Shown in pieces: positions 1-6,973 of a stretch of 64,000 nucleotides of DNA. The DNA is from Allocoprococcus sp004560705. GTDB lineage: Bacteria > Bacillota > Clostridia > Lachnospirales > Lachnospiraceae. The notes beneath the pieces are model-generated. The model saw only the letters and a program-made list of their open reading frames with translations. It did not search any database and had not been told where the DNA came from. The stretch covers positions 1 through 64,000 of the forward strand of contig NZ_JBQHTK010000015.1 of the NCBI RefSeq assembly GCF_052065755.1, given 5' to 3'. Within the stretch, counting starts at the first letter, position 1; every line of letters starts with the position of its first letter. Position numbers and translations under genes: made by a program.

Positions 1-231
1 CTGATTATATTATACCACATCCGGCACCTTAGAACAAGTGTTCTCTTATATTTTTTGCAATTCATCTCGCCACCTAAAGAGGTGGGAGAATTCTTGCTAT
101 ATCTTGTTAAAGGAAGATTCTTTATTTGTCATTGAACTTGTCGTTTAAAAGTTATTGTTTTATCACGATTTTCGATTGTTTAACAAACCGCATAAAATCA
201 AAGTTTCTTCACATTTTCATATTATCATAAT
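1..231. other. AT-rich flank with a short hairpin, no gene recognised
   Basis: No supportable coding region was found. A perfect 6-bp stem with a 4-base loop lies at 70-85 (CCACCT/AGGTGG) in a context that resembles the end hairpins of IS200/IS605-type elements, but no tnpA or tnpB is visible. The 14-mer TGATTATATTATAC at 2-15 recurs at 623-636, where it forms the -10 region of a leftward promoter. This flank may therefore hold a second leftward promoter whose gene lies outside the window. Confidence 0.3.
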
Positions 232-462
232 TTATCTTTGTCCATGCAATCTTGGACAAATCTTGGGCAGAAAACACATAGAAAAAGGGCAGCTATTGAC
301 TGCTGCCATCTTCGCCGCCTGGATACGTTTCTCATTGAGCTCTGCCACTTTTGCGCTTAACCATGCTCTATGAAGGCATTCTGCAAAGCTCAGATCGGCG
401 AACTTGCGGAAGATCTCCCACGCCTTCAGCATGATTTTTCTTAAGTCAAATTTCTTCATCAT
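232..462 (-). CDS. small conserved protein of unknown function (MKKFDLRKIM-type)
   Basis: This 76-residue protein begins with a basic helical segment (KKFDLRKIMLKAWEIFRK) and then a cysteine-containing helical stretch (SFAECLHRAWLSAK). That pattern recurs in small accessory proteins of Clostridia; no function is known to me. The start was set at 462 because an AAAGGTGG ribosome site sits five bases upstream of the ATG-ATG pair; the open frame extends further but has no ribosome site there. It follows a leader of about 160 bases that looks structured. The C-terminal part is less family-like, so a late frameshift is possible. Confidence 0.55.
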   Translation of the reverse strand: MMKKFDLRKIMLKAWEIFRKFADLSFAECLHRAWLSAKVAELNEKRIQAAKMAAVNSCPFSMCFLPKICPRLHGQR

Positions 463-625
463 GTATGCCACCTTTCCATAATTTAGAATCGGATTGGACT
501 GCCCTCGGATCATCTTCGTTCCTATTGCCCGCCAGGCTCAAAGGGATATGGTTCCGAGTATCGGACACTTTCGGCAATCACGGCCTTTCACCGTTTCTTC
601 CGGCTGTCCCGTTCCTTATCTTTGA
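463..625 (-). promoter_or_regulatory. long, possibly structured 5' leader of the 232-462 gene
   Basis: Between the leftward -10 box near 630 and the start at 462 lies a GC-richer leader of about 160 bases. On the minus strand it contains pairing segments (outer GGACA/TGTCC around 561-607, inner ACGG/CCGT). It has no open reading frame of note. It may be a regulatory RNA element; I cannot match it to a known riboswitch. Confidence 0.3.
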
Positions 626-629
626 TTAT

Positions 630-669
630 ATTATACTATGTGGACACACATATTTACATCTGTTATAAT
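630..669. promoter_or_regulatory. overlapping divergent promoters
   Basis: Rightward promoter: TGGACA at 641-646, 17-bp spacer, TATAAT at 664-669, firing toward the gene at 739. Leftward promoter: TGTAAA (653-658 on the minus strand), 17-bp spacer, TATAAT (630-635), firing toward the gene ending at 232. The two overlap, so occupancy by one polymerase would exclude the other. Confidence 0.5.
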
Positions 670-738
670 ATTATTGTAAGGTGGAGAAGGAGCACCCTAA
701 TTTAGGGCCCCCATTTATGCATTGAAGGAGAATTGAAA

Positions 739-957
739 ATGACAGAAGAAAGAAAGAATACATATAAAGGTCAAACCGATGCACGCAGACGCGCAACAGC
801 TAAATATCTCAAAGAAACCGTTGAAGATATCCGGATTCGTGTACCAAAGGGACAGAAAGCCGTGATAAAAGCACACGCTGATCGGCAGCAGGAGAGCATG
901 AACCAATTTGTTATCCGGGCGATAAATGAGACTATGGAGCGCGATGCAACCGAATAA
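739..957 (+). CDS. Arc-like ribbon-helix-helix DNA-binding protein
   Basis: This 72-residue basic protein has a C-terminal ribbon-helix-helix signature: a beta strand (VEDIRIRVPKGQK) followed by two helices (AVIKAHADRQQ and SMNQFVIRAINETME). Proteins of this type are small dimeric repressors, often of mobile elements or toxin-antitoxin pairs. The start is the ATG at 739, nine bases after GAAGGAG; an upstream TTG has no better spacing. It has its own promoter (641-669) and a strong terminator (1098-1138). No partner toxin follows. Its targets are unknown. Confidence 0.65.
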   Translation: MTEERKNTYKGQTDARRRATAKYLKETVEDIRIRVPKGQKAVIKAHADRQQESMNQFVIRAINETMERDATE

Positions 958-1487
958 GATCACCATTCTCGACCATATTCCCGTTTCGGGAACCTGCGCA
1001 ATTTTGTGTTCAGTCCTTGCGTACTGCTGCCATCTTGTAAATCTTTGTATAGTATTACATAAATGCACTCTCTTTCCGATACCGCGGCATTACAAAAAAA
1101 GAGCTATTTGATTTTCTTTACAAATCAAATAGCTCTTTTAATGATATTCTAGAAGTTTCACTGTATAACCCCTCTTTCTATTGATTTTGTCCAATTCAAA
1201 TTATCTATTTCATTGGACCTACCTCCTGTTTTTTGAAGTTGTCTCTTCTTTTCTTTTGTTAAGTTTATATTATCACTCTTCTATGATTATGTCAATATAT
1301 TTTCCAAATATTTTTTAAGTAAAATAAAATTTTCTGATTTTATGCAGCAAGATAAAGAGTCTTTTCATTTCCCGCCGCCTCACATTGTTCAAAAAAAATC
1401 TTGACGCAGTTTTTGAAACTATGTGTTCTATTATTAGTGTTCTGTTTTGAGACAGAATAAGCAATTACACCTGAAAGGAGATTTCCT
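958..1487. other. intergenic region, terminator plus AT-rich spacer
   Basis: Apart from the terminator at 1098-1138, I see no gene. A 7-bp inverted repeat (GTCCAAT/ATTGGAC) lies at 1189-1218. A weak rightward promoter for degV may be TTGACG at 1401-1406 with a poor -10 near 1424-1433. A minus-strand ribosome site (AGGAGG near 1221-1226) precedes only a two-codon frame, suggesting a lost gene. Confidence 0.35.
1098..1138 (+). terminator. rho-independent terminator
   Basis: Perfect 16-bp stem (1098-1113 with 1123-1138) and a 9-base loop, flanked by A and T tracts so it can act in both directions. It ends the ribbon-helix-helix gene transcript. Confidence 0.85.
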
Positions 1488-2347
1488 ATGGTTCCAATTA
1501 TTCTTGTTGCAGAGACCGGTTCTGATCTGACCCCTGAACTTGCCACTCAGTATGACATACAACTCGTTCCCATGCATGTTGCTTTTGACTCAGAAACACT
1601 TGACGACGGTTCTTTTCCGGTTCAGAAGATCTGCGATTACTATCATGACACCAGAAAACTTCCAAGAACCAGCGGAAGCTCCCCTGAGGATTTCATAAAT
1701 ATATTTGATGAAATTCACAACATCAATCCGACAGCGCAGATTCTTTATCTGGCTTATTCCGCAGCAACCACCTGCTCTTATCAAAGTGCAATGCTTGCCG
1801 CAGAAGACAGAGACTATGTCACCGCCATCGACACCAAACAGGTCTCTGTAGGACAGGCAGCCATTGTTATAGAAATGCCAAACTCCTGAAAAAGAATCCC
1901 GAATTATCCATCCATGAAGTGTTGGCGGCCGCTAATGACTTGATTGCACGCGCGAAAATGTGTTTTCTTCCTGATAATCTGGAATTTCTTCGTGCCGGTG
2001 GCCGTGTCAGTAACGCAGTGTGCATGGGAAGCCGCATTTTAAACCTCCATCCCTGCATTGAAATACTGGATGGCAAGCTGGTTGCCACCAAAAAGTATCG
2101 CGGGGAAATGAAAAAGATCGCTTCCCAGCTTATCAAAGATTATGCCGACAGCTATGCTCTGAAGCGTGATACTCTATGGCTTGTATATACCATCGGTTTG
2201 CAGGACGAAATCCGCATCAGTGCTGAAGAAACTGCAAAAGAATGTGGATTTCTCCAGGTAAACTGGATTCAGGCAGGCGGAGTGATTACCACGCATGGCG
2301 GCCCTGCTGCCTTCGGTTTAGCAGGATTCTCGTCCAAAGACATATAA
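1488..2347 (+). pseudogene. DegV family fatty-acid-binding protein, frameshifted
   Basis: DegV proteins bind fatty acids and work with FakA as the B subunit of fatty acid kinase. The first frame (1488-1889) carries the N-terminal domain with VAETGSDLTPEL and the strand ending VSVGQAAIVI. The second frame resumes as KLLKKNPELSIHEVLAA and continues with the family hallmark LEFLRAGGRVSNA and a C-terminal ITTHGGPAAFGLAG, ending at 2347. The two parts join near 1865-1885 as though one base were missing. Added together the length (about 285 residues) is normal for DegV. The start at 1488 has GAAAGGAG upstream. No slippery heptamer is visible, so a mutation or sequencing error is likelier than programmed shifting. 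Confidence 0.8.
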
Positions 2348-2365
2348 TTGAAAAAGATATTTGCC

Positions 2366-2400
2366 AAAAAACACAAGGACCTCCTGCCCTTGTGTTTTTT
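2366..2400 (+). terminator. bidirectional terminator between convergent genes
   Basis: Perfect 13-bp stem (2366-2378 with 2388-2400) with A and T tracts, placed between degV and the convergent XRE gene. Confidence 0.85.
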
Positions 2401-2436
2401 TATACCCATTATCATCTGTCCAACAGATTTTCCTTG

Positions 2437-2931
2437 TTACTTTCTATGCAGAAGCCGCATTTTGAACGCTCTGAGCCGGGCCGCGTATTTACTCGTCATA
2501 ATCACTCCAACGATCATCATGCCAAATGTAATTCCCAAGCACAATCCTCCGAGGAAATTATCCGCCCGATCACTGAACACCAGAATCATATAAATAACCG
2601 CTGCGATAAATCCTCCGATAAACAACCAATGCATACGCCTTGTCAATTTCTGTTTTTCTTCATTACTATAATCTGCAACTTTTAATACAGTCTCTTCTAA
2701 TTCTTTATCCATTTTCTCGCTTTTCCTTTCCCCATCTAAAATTTCCCGCAGATCCACATCATAATAATCCGCCATTTCAATGAGAAGATCCAAATCCGGC
2801 AAATTACTTCCGGTCTCCCATCTTGAGATGGTTCTTCTTGATACCTGAAATTGTTCTGCCAGTTGTTCCTGTGTAAGCCCCTTCTCCTTCCGGAGCTCTT
2901 TGATAAAGCTTCCGATTTTTACTTGATCCAT
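2437..2931 (-). CDS. XRE-family regulator with C-terminal membrane hairpin
   Basis: Residues 7-60 form a Cro/C1-type helix-turn-helix (LRKEKGLTQEQLAEQFQVSRRTISRWETG). A short charged linker leads to two predicted membrane helices (about 102-120 and 127-148) and a basic tail. This layout, a DNA-binding domain tethered to the membrane, is common in Lachnospiraceae and may sense membrane or envelope state; the signal is unknown. The start at 2931 has a GAAAGGAGGT site upstream. It is transcribed alone and converges on degV. It probably autoregulates, as most XRE proteins do, but no operator was identified. Confidence 0.8.
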   Translation of the reverse strand: MDQVKIGSFIKELRKEKGLTQEQLAEQFQVSRRTISRWETGSNLPDLDLLIEMADYYDVDLREILDGERKSEKMDKELEETVLKVADYSNEEKQKLTRRMHWLFIGGFIAAVIYMILVFSDRADNFLGGLCLGITFGMMIVGVIMTSKYAARLRAFKMRLLHRK

Positions 2932-3067
2932 AAATTTGTGACCTCCTTTCTGAGAACAGAATACCTCCTGCTATGACAAATTTACAGGACACAAAGTGAG
3001 CAATGTCCATAAATCCGCCTATGGGACATGATATGTCCAGCTCACCATCCCCACAATATTTGGACTT

Positions 3068-4015
3068 TTATTTTATAGTAAATCTTACTGTACCTTTAGC
3101 TTTCTTTCCGGAACACGTTATTTGATAACAGCCATCCTCCTGTATATTCACAGAAAAATCATCCCATTCTCCAAACGTATTTCCATAAAAAACAGGTTCC
3201 TCATTTTCCTTTTTTATACTGATATAGAGTTCCCCGCCTTCAGCCTCATGAGAAACCGCAACGCTGTCTCCCTTCTTCAAATTATATTCTTTTACGATAC
3301 TTTTATTTAATCGGTCAGCTTCTACTATGAACCCATTTTCATACTCATGAAGCGTATAATCTGATGAAAATGAGAACCATACTGCTCCCATCATTATGAA
3401 TGCACTTATTACAAGACCTGCCATAATTCCACAATACTTTACTTTTCGTCTATTATCCTCCGGATGTACACTTTTTTCATACTGATAAAACTGAACAGAA
3501 AAAGAACCAAGTAATACAATATACAGAATCCCTAAAAACAAAAAGGTAATTGAAAGTACATCCTGTACGATACTTCCGCTACCATATCCCACGGTGTTCA
3601 TGATTAACTGTGGAAGGATTATGCATAAAAAAATGATAACTAGCGGCATTACCTTGCCTTTATAAACACGCTTCATCATATCAAGTCTGGAATCATCATC
3701 ACAAAAGATTTCTTCATTCATATCGGCTTCATCGGATGCTTTTCGGAAATAGCTATACCCGACAAAGTCAAACAGATATTCCCAGCCGCAATCAGAAAAC
3801 ATCTGAACATATTCCGCTTTATTCGCAACTCCGTCCTGGTTGTAATCCAGCCTATAGGTTACATTTTCCGGCTCACATTGTTCAAAATGATAAAATCCAG
3901 GAAATGTCACTTTCGTAAATTTCCAGCCTTGTCTATGCATGGAGCTGAGGAATTCTTCTTCTTTCCTGTACTCCGGAATTGTATAAAATTTAAATACCGT
4001 TTTAACTTTTCCCAT
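3068..4015 (-). CDS. DUF2812 domain membrane protein
   Basis: The N-terminal half (about residues 5-95) matches DUF2812: KFYTIPEYRKEEEFLSSMHRQGW, then conserved tyrosines and a DCGWEYLF motif. Three or four hydrophobic segments follow (about 118-140, 150-170, 190-212). The C-terminal domain after residue 220 is predicted to be mostly beta and extracytoplasmic. The protein's start shares one base with the stop of the PadR gene (TAATG), so translation is coupled. DUF2812 proteins are commonly encoded next to PadR regulators and are thought to be their regulated membrane effectors; the biochemical role is unknown. Confidence 0.8.
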   Translation of the reverse strand: MGKVKTVFKFYTIPEYRKEEEFLSSMHRQGWKFTKVTFPGFYHFEQCEPENVTYRLDYNQDGVANKAEYVQMFSDCGWEYLFDFVGYSYFRKASDEADMNEEIFCDDDSRLDMMKRVYKGKVMPLVIIFLCIILPQLIMNTVGYGSGSIVQDVLSITFLFLGILYIVLLGSFSVQFYQYEKSVHPEDNRRKVKYCGIMAGLVISAFIMMGAVWFSFSSDYTLHEYENGFIVEADRLNKSIVKEYNLKKGDSVAVSHEAEGGELYISIKKENEEPVFYGNTFGEWDDFSVNIQEDGCYQITCSGKKAKGTVRFTIK

Positions 4016-4329
4016 TATCTCATCTCCTTCATATTCCGATACAATCTCTCAATCCTCTTCATTTCAATTTCCAGTACTTCTTGTCCCAAATCTGTAATTA
4101 CATATATTTTTCGCTTTTCTTCTTCTCTTAGGAAACAGATTAATCCATCTTTTTCCATCTTGGACAGACTGCCATACATTGTGCCCGGCGCAAGAACGAT
4201 ATCTCCATTCGTAAGATCCTTTACCTTTTGAACAATTCCGTATCCATGATTTGGTTCTTTTAAGCATAACAGGATGTAGAACCCTGTCTCCGTCATTGGA
4301 ACATATACTTTTTTAATATGTGTATCCAT
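4015..4329 (-). CDS. PadR-family transcriptional repressor
   Basis: A 104-residue protein with the PadR winged helix: TETGFYILLCLKEPNHGYGI, the recognition region APGTMYGSLSKMEKDGLI, then the wing and a C-terminal dimerisation helix. PadR proteins repress their own operon and release DNA on binding a ligand or stress compound. It is the first gene of a two-gene operon with the DUF2812 protein. The start at 4329 has an AGGAGG site upstream. Tandem palindromes 27-84 bases upstream of the start codon are the likely operator. Confidence 0.85.
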   Translation of the reverse strand: MDTHIKKVYVPMTETGFYILLCLKEPNHGYGIVQKVKDLTNGDIVLAPGTMYGSLSKMEKDGLICFLREEEKRKIYVITDLGQEVLEIEMKRIERLYRNMKEMR

Positions 4330-4355
4330 CTGTCAGTGCCTCCTTTCGTTCTTCA

Positions 4356-4413
4356 TACATCGCAGTAATATGTATCGCACTTCGTTATATATTATATATC
4401 ACACTGCGATATA
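4356..4413 (-). promoter_or_regulatory. candidate PadR operators, tandem palindromes
   Basis: The clearest site is a 19-bp near-perfect palindrome at 4395-4413 (TATATC...GATATA around CACTG). A weaker related one is at 4373-4389 (TATCGCAC/TTCGTTATA), and a third imperfect dyad spans 4356-4374 (TACAT...ATGTA). The centres of the first two lie 23 bp apart, about two helical turns. Confidence 0.5.
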
Positions 4414-4531
4414 TATGTCAAGATAAATACAAGAATACCGAAACCACATTGTAAACTTATACTTTCAATACTGATGCGATGCAACAGACCGCTGTTGATG
4501 TATTTAAAAAATCGTTACAGGCGCACAACCA

Positions 4532-4567
4532 AAAAGCGGTTGAACTGCTCAATGTTCAACCGCTTTT
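4532..4567. terminator. rho-independent terminator
   Basis: Perfect 14-bp stem (4532-4545 with 4554-4567) with A and T tracts, able to act both ways. It may originally have followed rlmD, whose ancestral 3' end appears to lie at 4653-4700. Confidence 0.8.
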
Positions 4568-4595
4568 CTTGTTTTCACATGGTTTTATTTTTGTG

Positions 4596-4616
4596 GGTGG
4601 CAAATCGGTGGCAAAT
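4596..4616. repeat. tandem 10-bp direct repeat
   Basis: GGTGGCAAAT occurs at 4596-4605 and again at 4607-4616. Short direct repeats next to an element end are sometimes recombinase arm-binding sites. This is inference from position beside the putative attachment site. Confidence 0.35.
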
Positions 4617-4652
4617 AGACTGAACTCACCATACAAACACTTGAAAAACCGC

Positions 4653-4700
4653 TTATTTCCGTTGTAAAAGAACAACCGTCTCCACATGTGTCGGTATCGG
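4653..4700 (-). other. rlmD 3'-end-like sequence, candidate attachment site
   Basis: On the minus strand this stretch reads in frame as ...P-T-H-V-E-T-V-V-L-L-Q-R-K-stop, the canonical C-terminus of RlmD/RumA methyltransferases, with no gene body behind it. The 14-mer at 4675-4688 matches 12 of 14 bases of 21210-21223 inside the real rlmD. The 3' end of rlmD (rumA) is a documented integration site for ICEs in Firmicutes. I read this as the far attachment end of an element that entered rlmD, leaving the ancestral gene tail here. Confidence 0.6.
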
Positions 4701-4793
4701 CTGGAGAACACATTTCCCCAGCCTCGCCAATCTTTGATGAACACATTTTTTCCGATTCATCTTTATCCAAATACTCTTTTCTATCCTGCTCCA

Positions 4794-5434
4794 TCATGAC
4801 ACCTTTTTTCCTTTCTGTTTACTTCGATATTCTGCTTTTGCATCGTTTACTTTCAAATCCTGATTACATTTCAAAACAAAAGTCAGTTTATATGGGGAAG
4901 GATTCCCGTTTTCATCGTATCCACCGACAATTACCTTTTCCACAATGCTTTCAAACACAATACGATCAAATTCATCCAGAATGTCTTCATTTTCCAGTGT
5001 CTTACGGAGCTGATCCATACGCTTGCTTATATTTTTCTGCTGCCCGATATTTTCTTCCAGATAAGCCTTTTCTTCTGTCATCTGATGAAGTTTTCTCTGA
5101 AAACTCAGCTTCTTTTCATCATAATCTTCCTGCTCTATTTTACCATCAATCAGCAGATCTGTTAACCTGCTTTTTTCGTTTCGATACTACTAATATCCTT
5201 TTCCAGCTGTTTCACTCTTTTTAATTCAGTATCGTCTTTCAATACATCTTCAATGGTGTTCAACACTGAATCAAGGACATCATCAAAGTTGTCTGCCAGA
5301 AGCTGGAACGCATCCACAAATGCATTTTCAATAATCACTTCATCTATGGCTTTGCAATTCGGACAACTGCTGATTCCATTCTTCATCGCAACCACCATTT
5401 TGATACAATCCAACGGTTGCACCCCCTTTTGCAC
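4794..5434 (-). pseudogene. large serine recombinase, C-terminal remnant, frameshifted
   Basis: Large serine recombinases integrate and excise mobile elements. Only the C-terminal part remains: a zinc-ribbon tail (NGISSCPNCKAIDEVIIENAF), a coiled-coil region and the final beta domain (IVEKVIVGGYDENGNPSPYKLTF). The catalytic N-terminal resolvase domain is absent; similarity begins near 5400. The reading frame breaks at a run of six T (5171-5176 on the plus strand); one more base would restore K-K-S-R-L-T-D-L-L. The remnant lies next to the rlmD-like attachment sequence, which fits an old integration locus. Confidence 0.75.
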
Positions 5435-5438
5435 CCCC
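5417..5438. repeat. tandem 10-bp direct repeat at the recombinase breakpoint
   Basis: TTGCACCCCC occurs at 5417-5426 and 5429-5438, where similarity to the recombinase begins. It may mark the deletion junction that removed the catalytic half. Confidence 0.3.
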
Positions 5439-5480
5439 TAAACACAGGAGATGCATCGCCCTCTATCCGGGCATTGGATT

Positions 5481-5519
5481 AGACTACTTTTCATTCTATG
5501 GAGGGTTGCAGAGTAGTCT
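5481..5519 (+). terminator. possible terminator hairpin
   Basis: AGACTACT (5481-5488) pairs with AGTAGTCT (5512-5519) and is followed by TTTTCTTT. A second, imperfect hairpin lies at about 5531-5572. No gene reads into them clearly from the left. Confidence 0.4.
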
Positions 5520-5619
5520 TTTCTTTCACGAAAAAAGAGATATTACAACGCTGGGGAAGTGATATCTTTTTCTTCTTATTATAATTCACTTGTCAAGCAT
5601 CAAATCGTCAAACTGAAAT

Positions 5620-6267
5620 TTACCGGTACTCCTTAATCATCATTATAATAACGAAAGTTAAGAGTATTGGGGAAACCAGAATCGTTTTTATACCCCAGAT
5701 ATTAGATAGAACTCCTCCGCTTCCGGCTCCGATTGCAAAAATGATAATTATACCCCAAAAATGAAGTGCTTTATATAAAGATTCCTTATCCTTATTCCGG
5801 AGGTAATGTGATAAGCTTTCTGTTCCGCTTCTTAAATTTCCTATACACATAGTGCTCGCATATCCGTATCCATGCACTTTTCTAAAAGTCTGCACCTGCA
5901 TAGCACATGAAAAGGAAACTAACATATTAGCAAACATATTTAATTTGAGTGGCATAAATCCGACAAGGCCAAGCATTAGTATTTCTATAAACAGAATGAT
6001 TTGTCTCCAGTGTATGTCCTTACTGTTCTTGAACTTGTTTTCAATTTGCTCGGCAATAAAAATTCCTGCAGCAAATGAAAGCAAAGGAAACATATAATGA
6101 AACCCCATAACCGCATTGCCTTGCATAAAATTCTGACTCATCAGAACAACATTACCTGTCTGAGCATTTGCAAAAACATGGTCTCTCATATTGTAAGTAT
6201 ATGCATCCTGAAATCCACCTGAAAACGCCAGGACAGCACTTAATCTAAAGCTCTCTGATGTTTGCAA
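5620..6267 (-). CDS. YoaK/DUF1275 family membrane protein
   Basis: DUF1275 proteins have six predicted membrane helices and an N-terminal motif seen here as LAFSGGFQDAYTYNMRDHVFANAQTGNVV. Further family features are the CAMQVQTFRKVHGYGYASTMCIGNLRSG stretch and three more helices up to the end. Length (215 residues) is normal. The start was set at the TTG at 6267, nine bases after GGAGGTG; the longer frame from a GTG at 6285 would put the ribosome site inside the gene. The function is unknown, though small-molecule transport has been proposed for the family. It stands alone beside a dead toxin gene. Confidence 0.8.
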   Translation of the reverse strand: MQTSESFRLSAVLAFSGGFQDAYTYNMRDHVFANAQTGNVVLMSQNFMQGNAVMGFHYMFPLLSFAAGIFIAEQIENKFKNSKDIHWRQIILFIEILMLGLVGFMPLKLNMFANMLVSFSCAMQVQTFRKVHGYGYASTMCIGNLRSGTESLSHYLRNKDKESLYKALHFWGIIIIFAIGAGSGGVLSNIWGIKTILVSPILLTFVIIMMIKEYR

Positions 6268-6315
6268 TGTAAAGAACACCTCCACAAATTCAAATTCACC
6301 GCGTAGTTGATTGAT

Positions 6316-6643
6316 TTATATCAACTGTTCACGGTCTTGTTTATTATATAAAAAACGTCTAACTTCCATGATTTTTTTAGAACCAATACCATCTATTACA
6401 ACATACTAAATAACAAAATTCTTAACATAAATACGATAGTATTTGTATTGCCTTTCTTTTACAGAGCGAAATGGTTCAAATGATTCCGCAATAGGTAATC
6501 TTTCCATTATCGCTTTTTCAACTGCATCTAATAAATCATTTGCCGCTTTTTCATTATGCAAAGTTTCTGATATATATAACTTTTTGTTCTAAATCCTCGT
6601 AAAATAAAGGTAAATACCTTAATTCATACTGTGTATCAGCCAT
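6316..6643 (-). pseudogene. RelE/ParE-type toxin, inactivated
   Basis: The start overlaps the antitoxin stop by 8 bases, a classic toxin-antitoxin arrangement. The N-terminus is intact (MADTQYELRYLPLFYEDLE). A frame break after about residue 29 is followed by the family middle (H-N-E-K-A-A-N-D-L-L then FEPFRSVKERQYKYYRIYV), then an in-frame TAG after K-N-F-V-I. The tail still reads YVVIDG...IMEVRRFLYNKQDREQ to a TAA at 6316. Such toxins cut ribosome-bound mRNA or poison gyrase. Two separate lesions make a functional product unlikely. Confidence 0.75.
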
Positions 6644-6893
6644 TTACCCTCCTTCGAAGATTTGAAAAAACTTCTTCATGTGTATATCTTTTTTCATTTT
6701 CTGATGCGTATCTGTCCGCCTCGTCCAATGCAACCTCAACACCATCTGTAAGTTTCGAGTACGCCTCTAAGCTTAATACAACCATTGCACCATATCCATT
6801 CTTTGTTAAAAATACCGGTTCTCCTCCTCCAACCGCTTTTTCAATATCAGGAAATTTATTTCTCAAGTCCGAAACTGGTCTTATCTGTATCAT
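6636..6893 (-). CDS. Phd/YefM-family antitoxin
   Basis: An 85-residue protein with the Phd/YefM N-terminal fold: MIQIRPVSDLRNKFPDIEKAV, then GEPVFLTKNGYGAMVVLSLEAY. The C-terminal tail, which normally wraps around the toxin, is charged and helical. The start was set at 6893 because AAGGAGG lies five bases upstream. Its stop overlaps the start of the inactivated toxin. It probably still binds its own promoter, since Phd/YefM proteins autorepress. Its survival without an active toxin could give protection against related toxins arriving on mobile DNA. Confidence 0.85.
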   Translation of the reverse strand: MIQIRPVSDLRNKFPDIEKAVGGGEPVFLTKNGYGAMVVLSLEAYSKLTDGVEVALDEADRYASENEKRYTHEEVFSNLRRRVNG

Positions 6894-6973
6894 AGCAACC
6901 TCCTTATCCAAATTCTATCATAATTTTATCTTGCCAAATTAATTATAACCCTTATTTCTCTTTTTATCAATCA

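Noticed and set aside
1860..1890. Programmed frameshift in degV
   Set aside because: No slippery heptamer followed by a stem-loop is visible at the join, and DegV proteins are not known to use recoding.
2242..2685. 147-residue open frame between degV and the XRE gene
   Set aside because: It passes through the bidirectional terminator and overlaps two better-supported genes.
4479..4667. 62-residue open frame covering the terminator and GGTGGCAAAT repeats
   Set aside because: It contains the 4532-4567 terminator hairpin and has no family resemblance.
4585..4797. 70-residue frame beginning in the recombinase stop codon
   Set aside because: It crosses the rlmD-like attachment sequence in another frame. 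It may be a small element ORF, but nothing supports it beyond the start overlap.
6311..6324. Perfect FNR/CRP-like palindrome TTGAT-TTAT-ATCAA upstream of the DUF1275 gene
   Set aside because: It falls in the last codons of the inactivated toxin gene (L-I-stop), which explains the sequence. No FNR-type regulator is nearby. A regulatory role is not excluded but is not supported.
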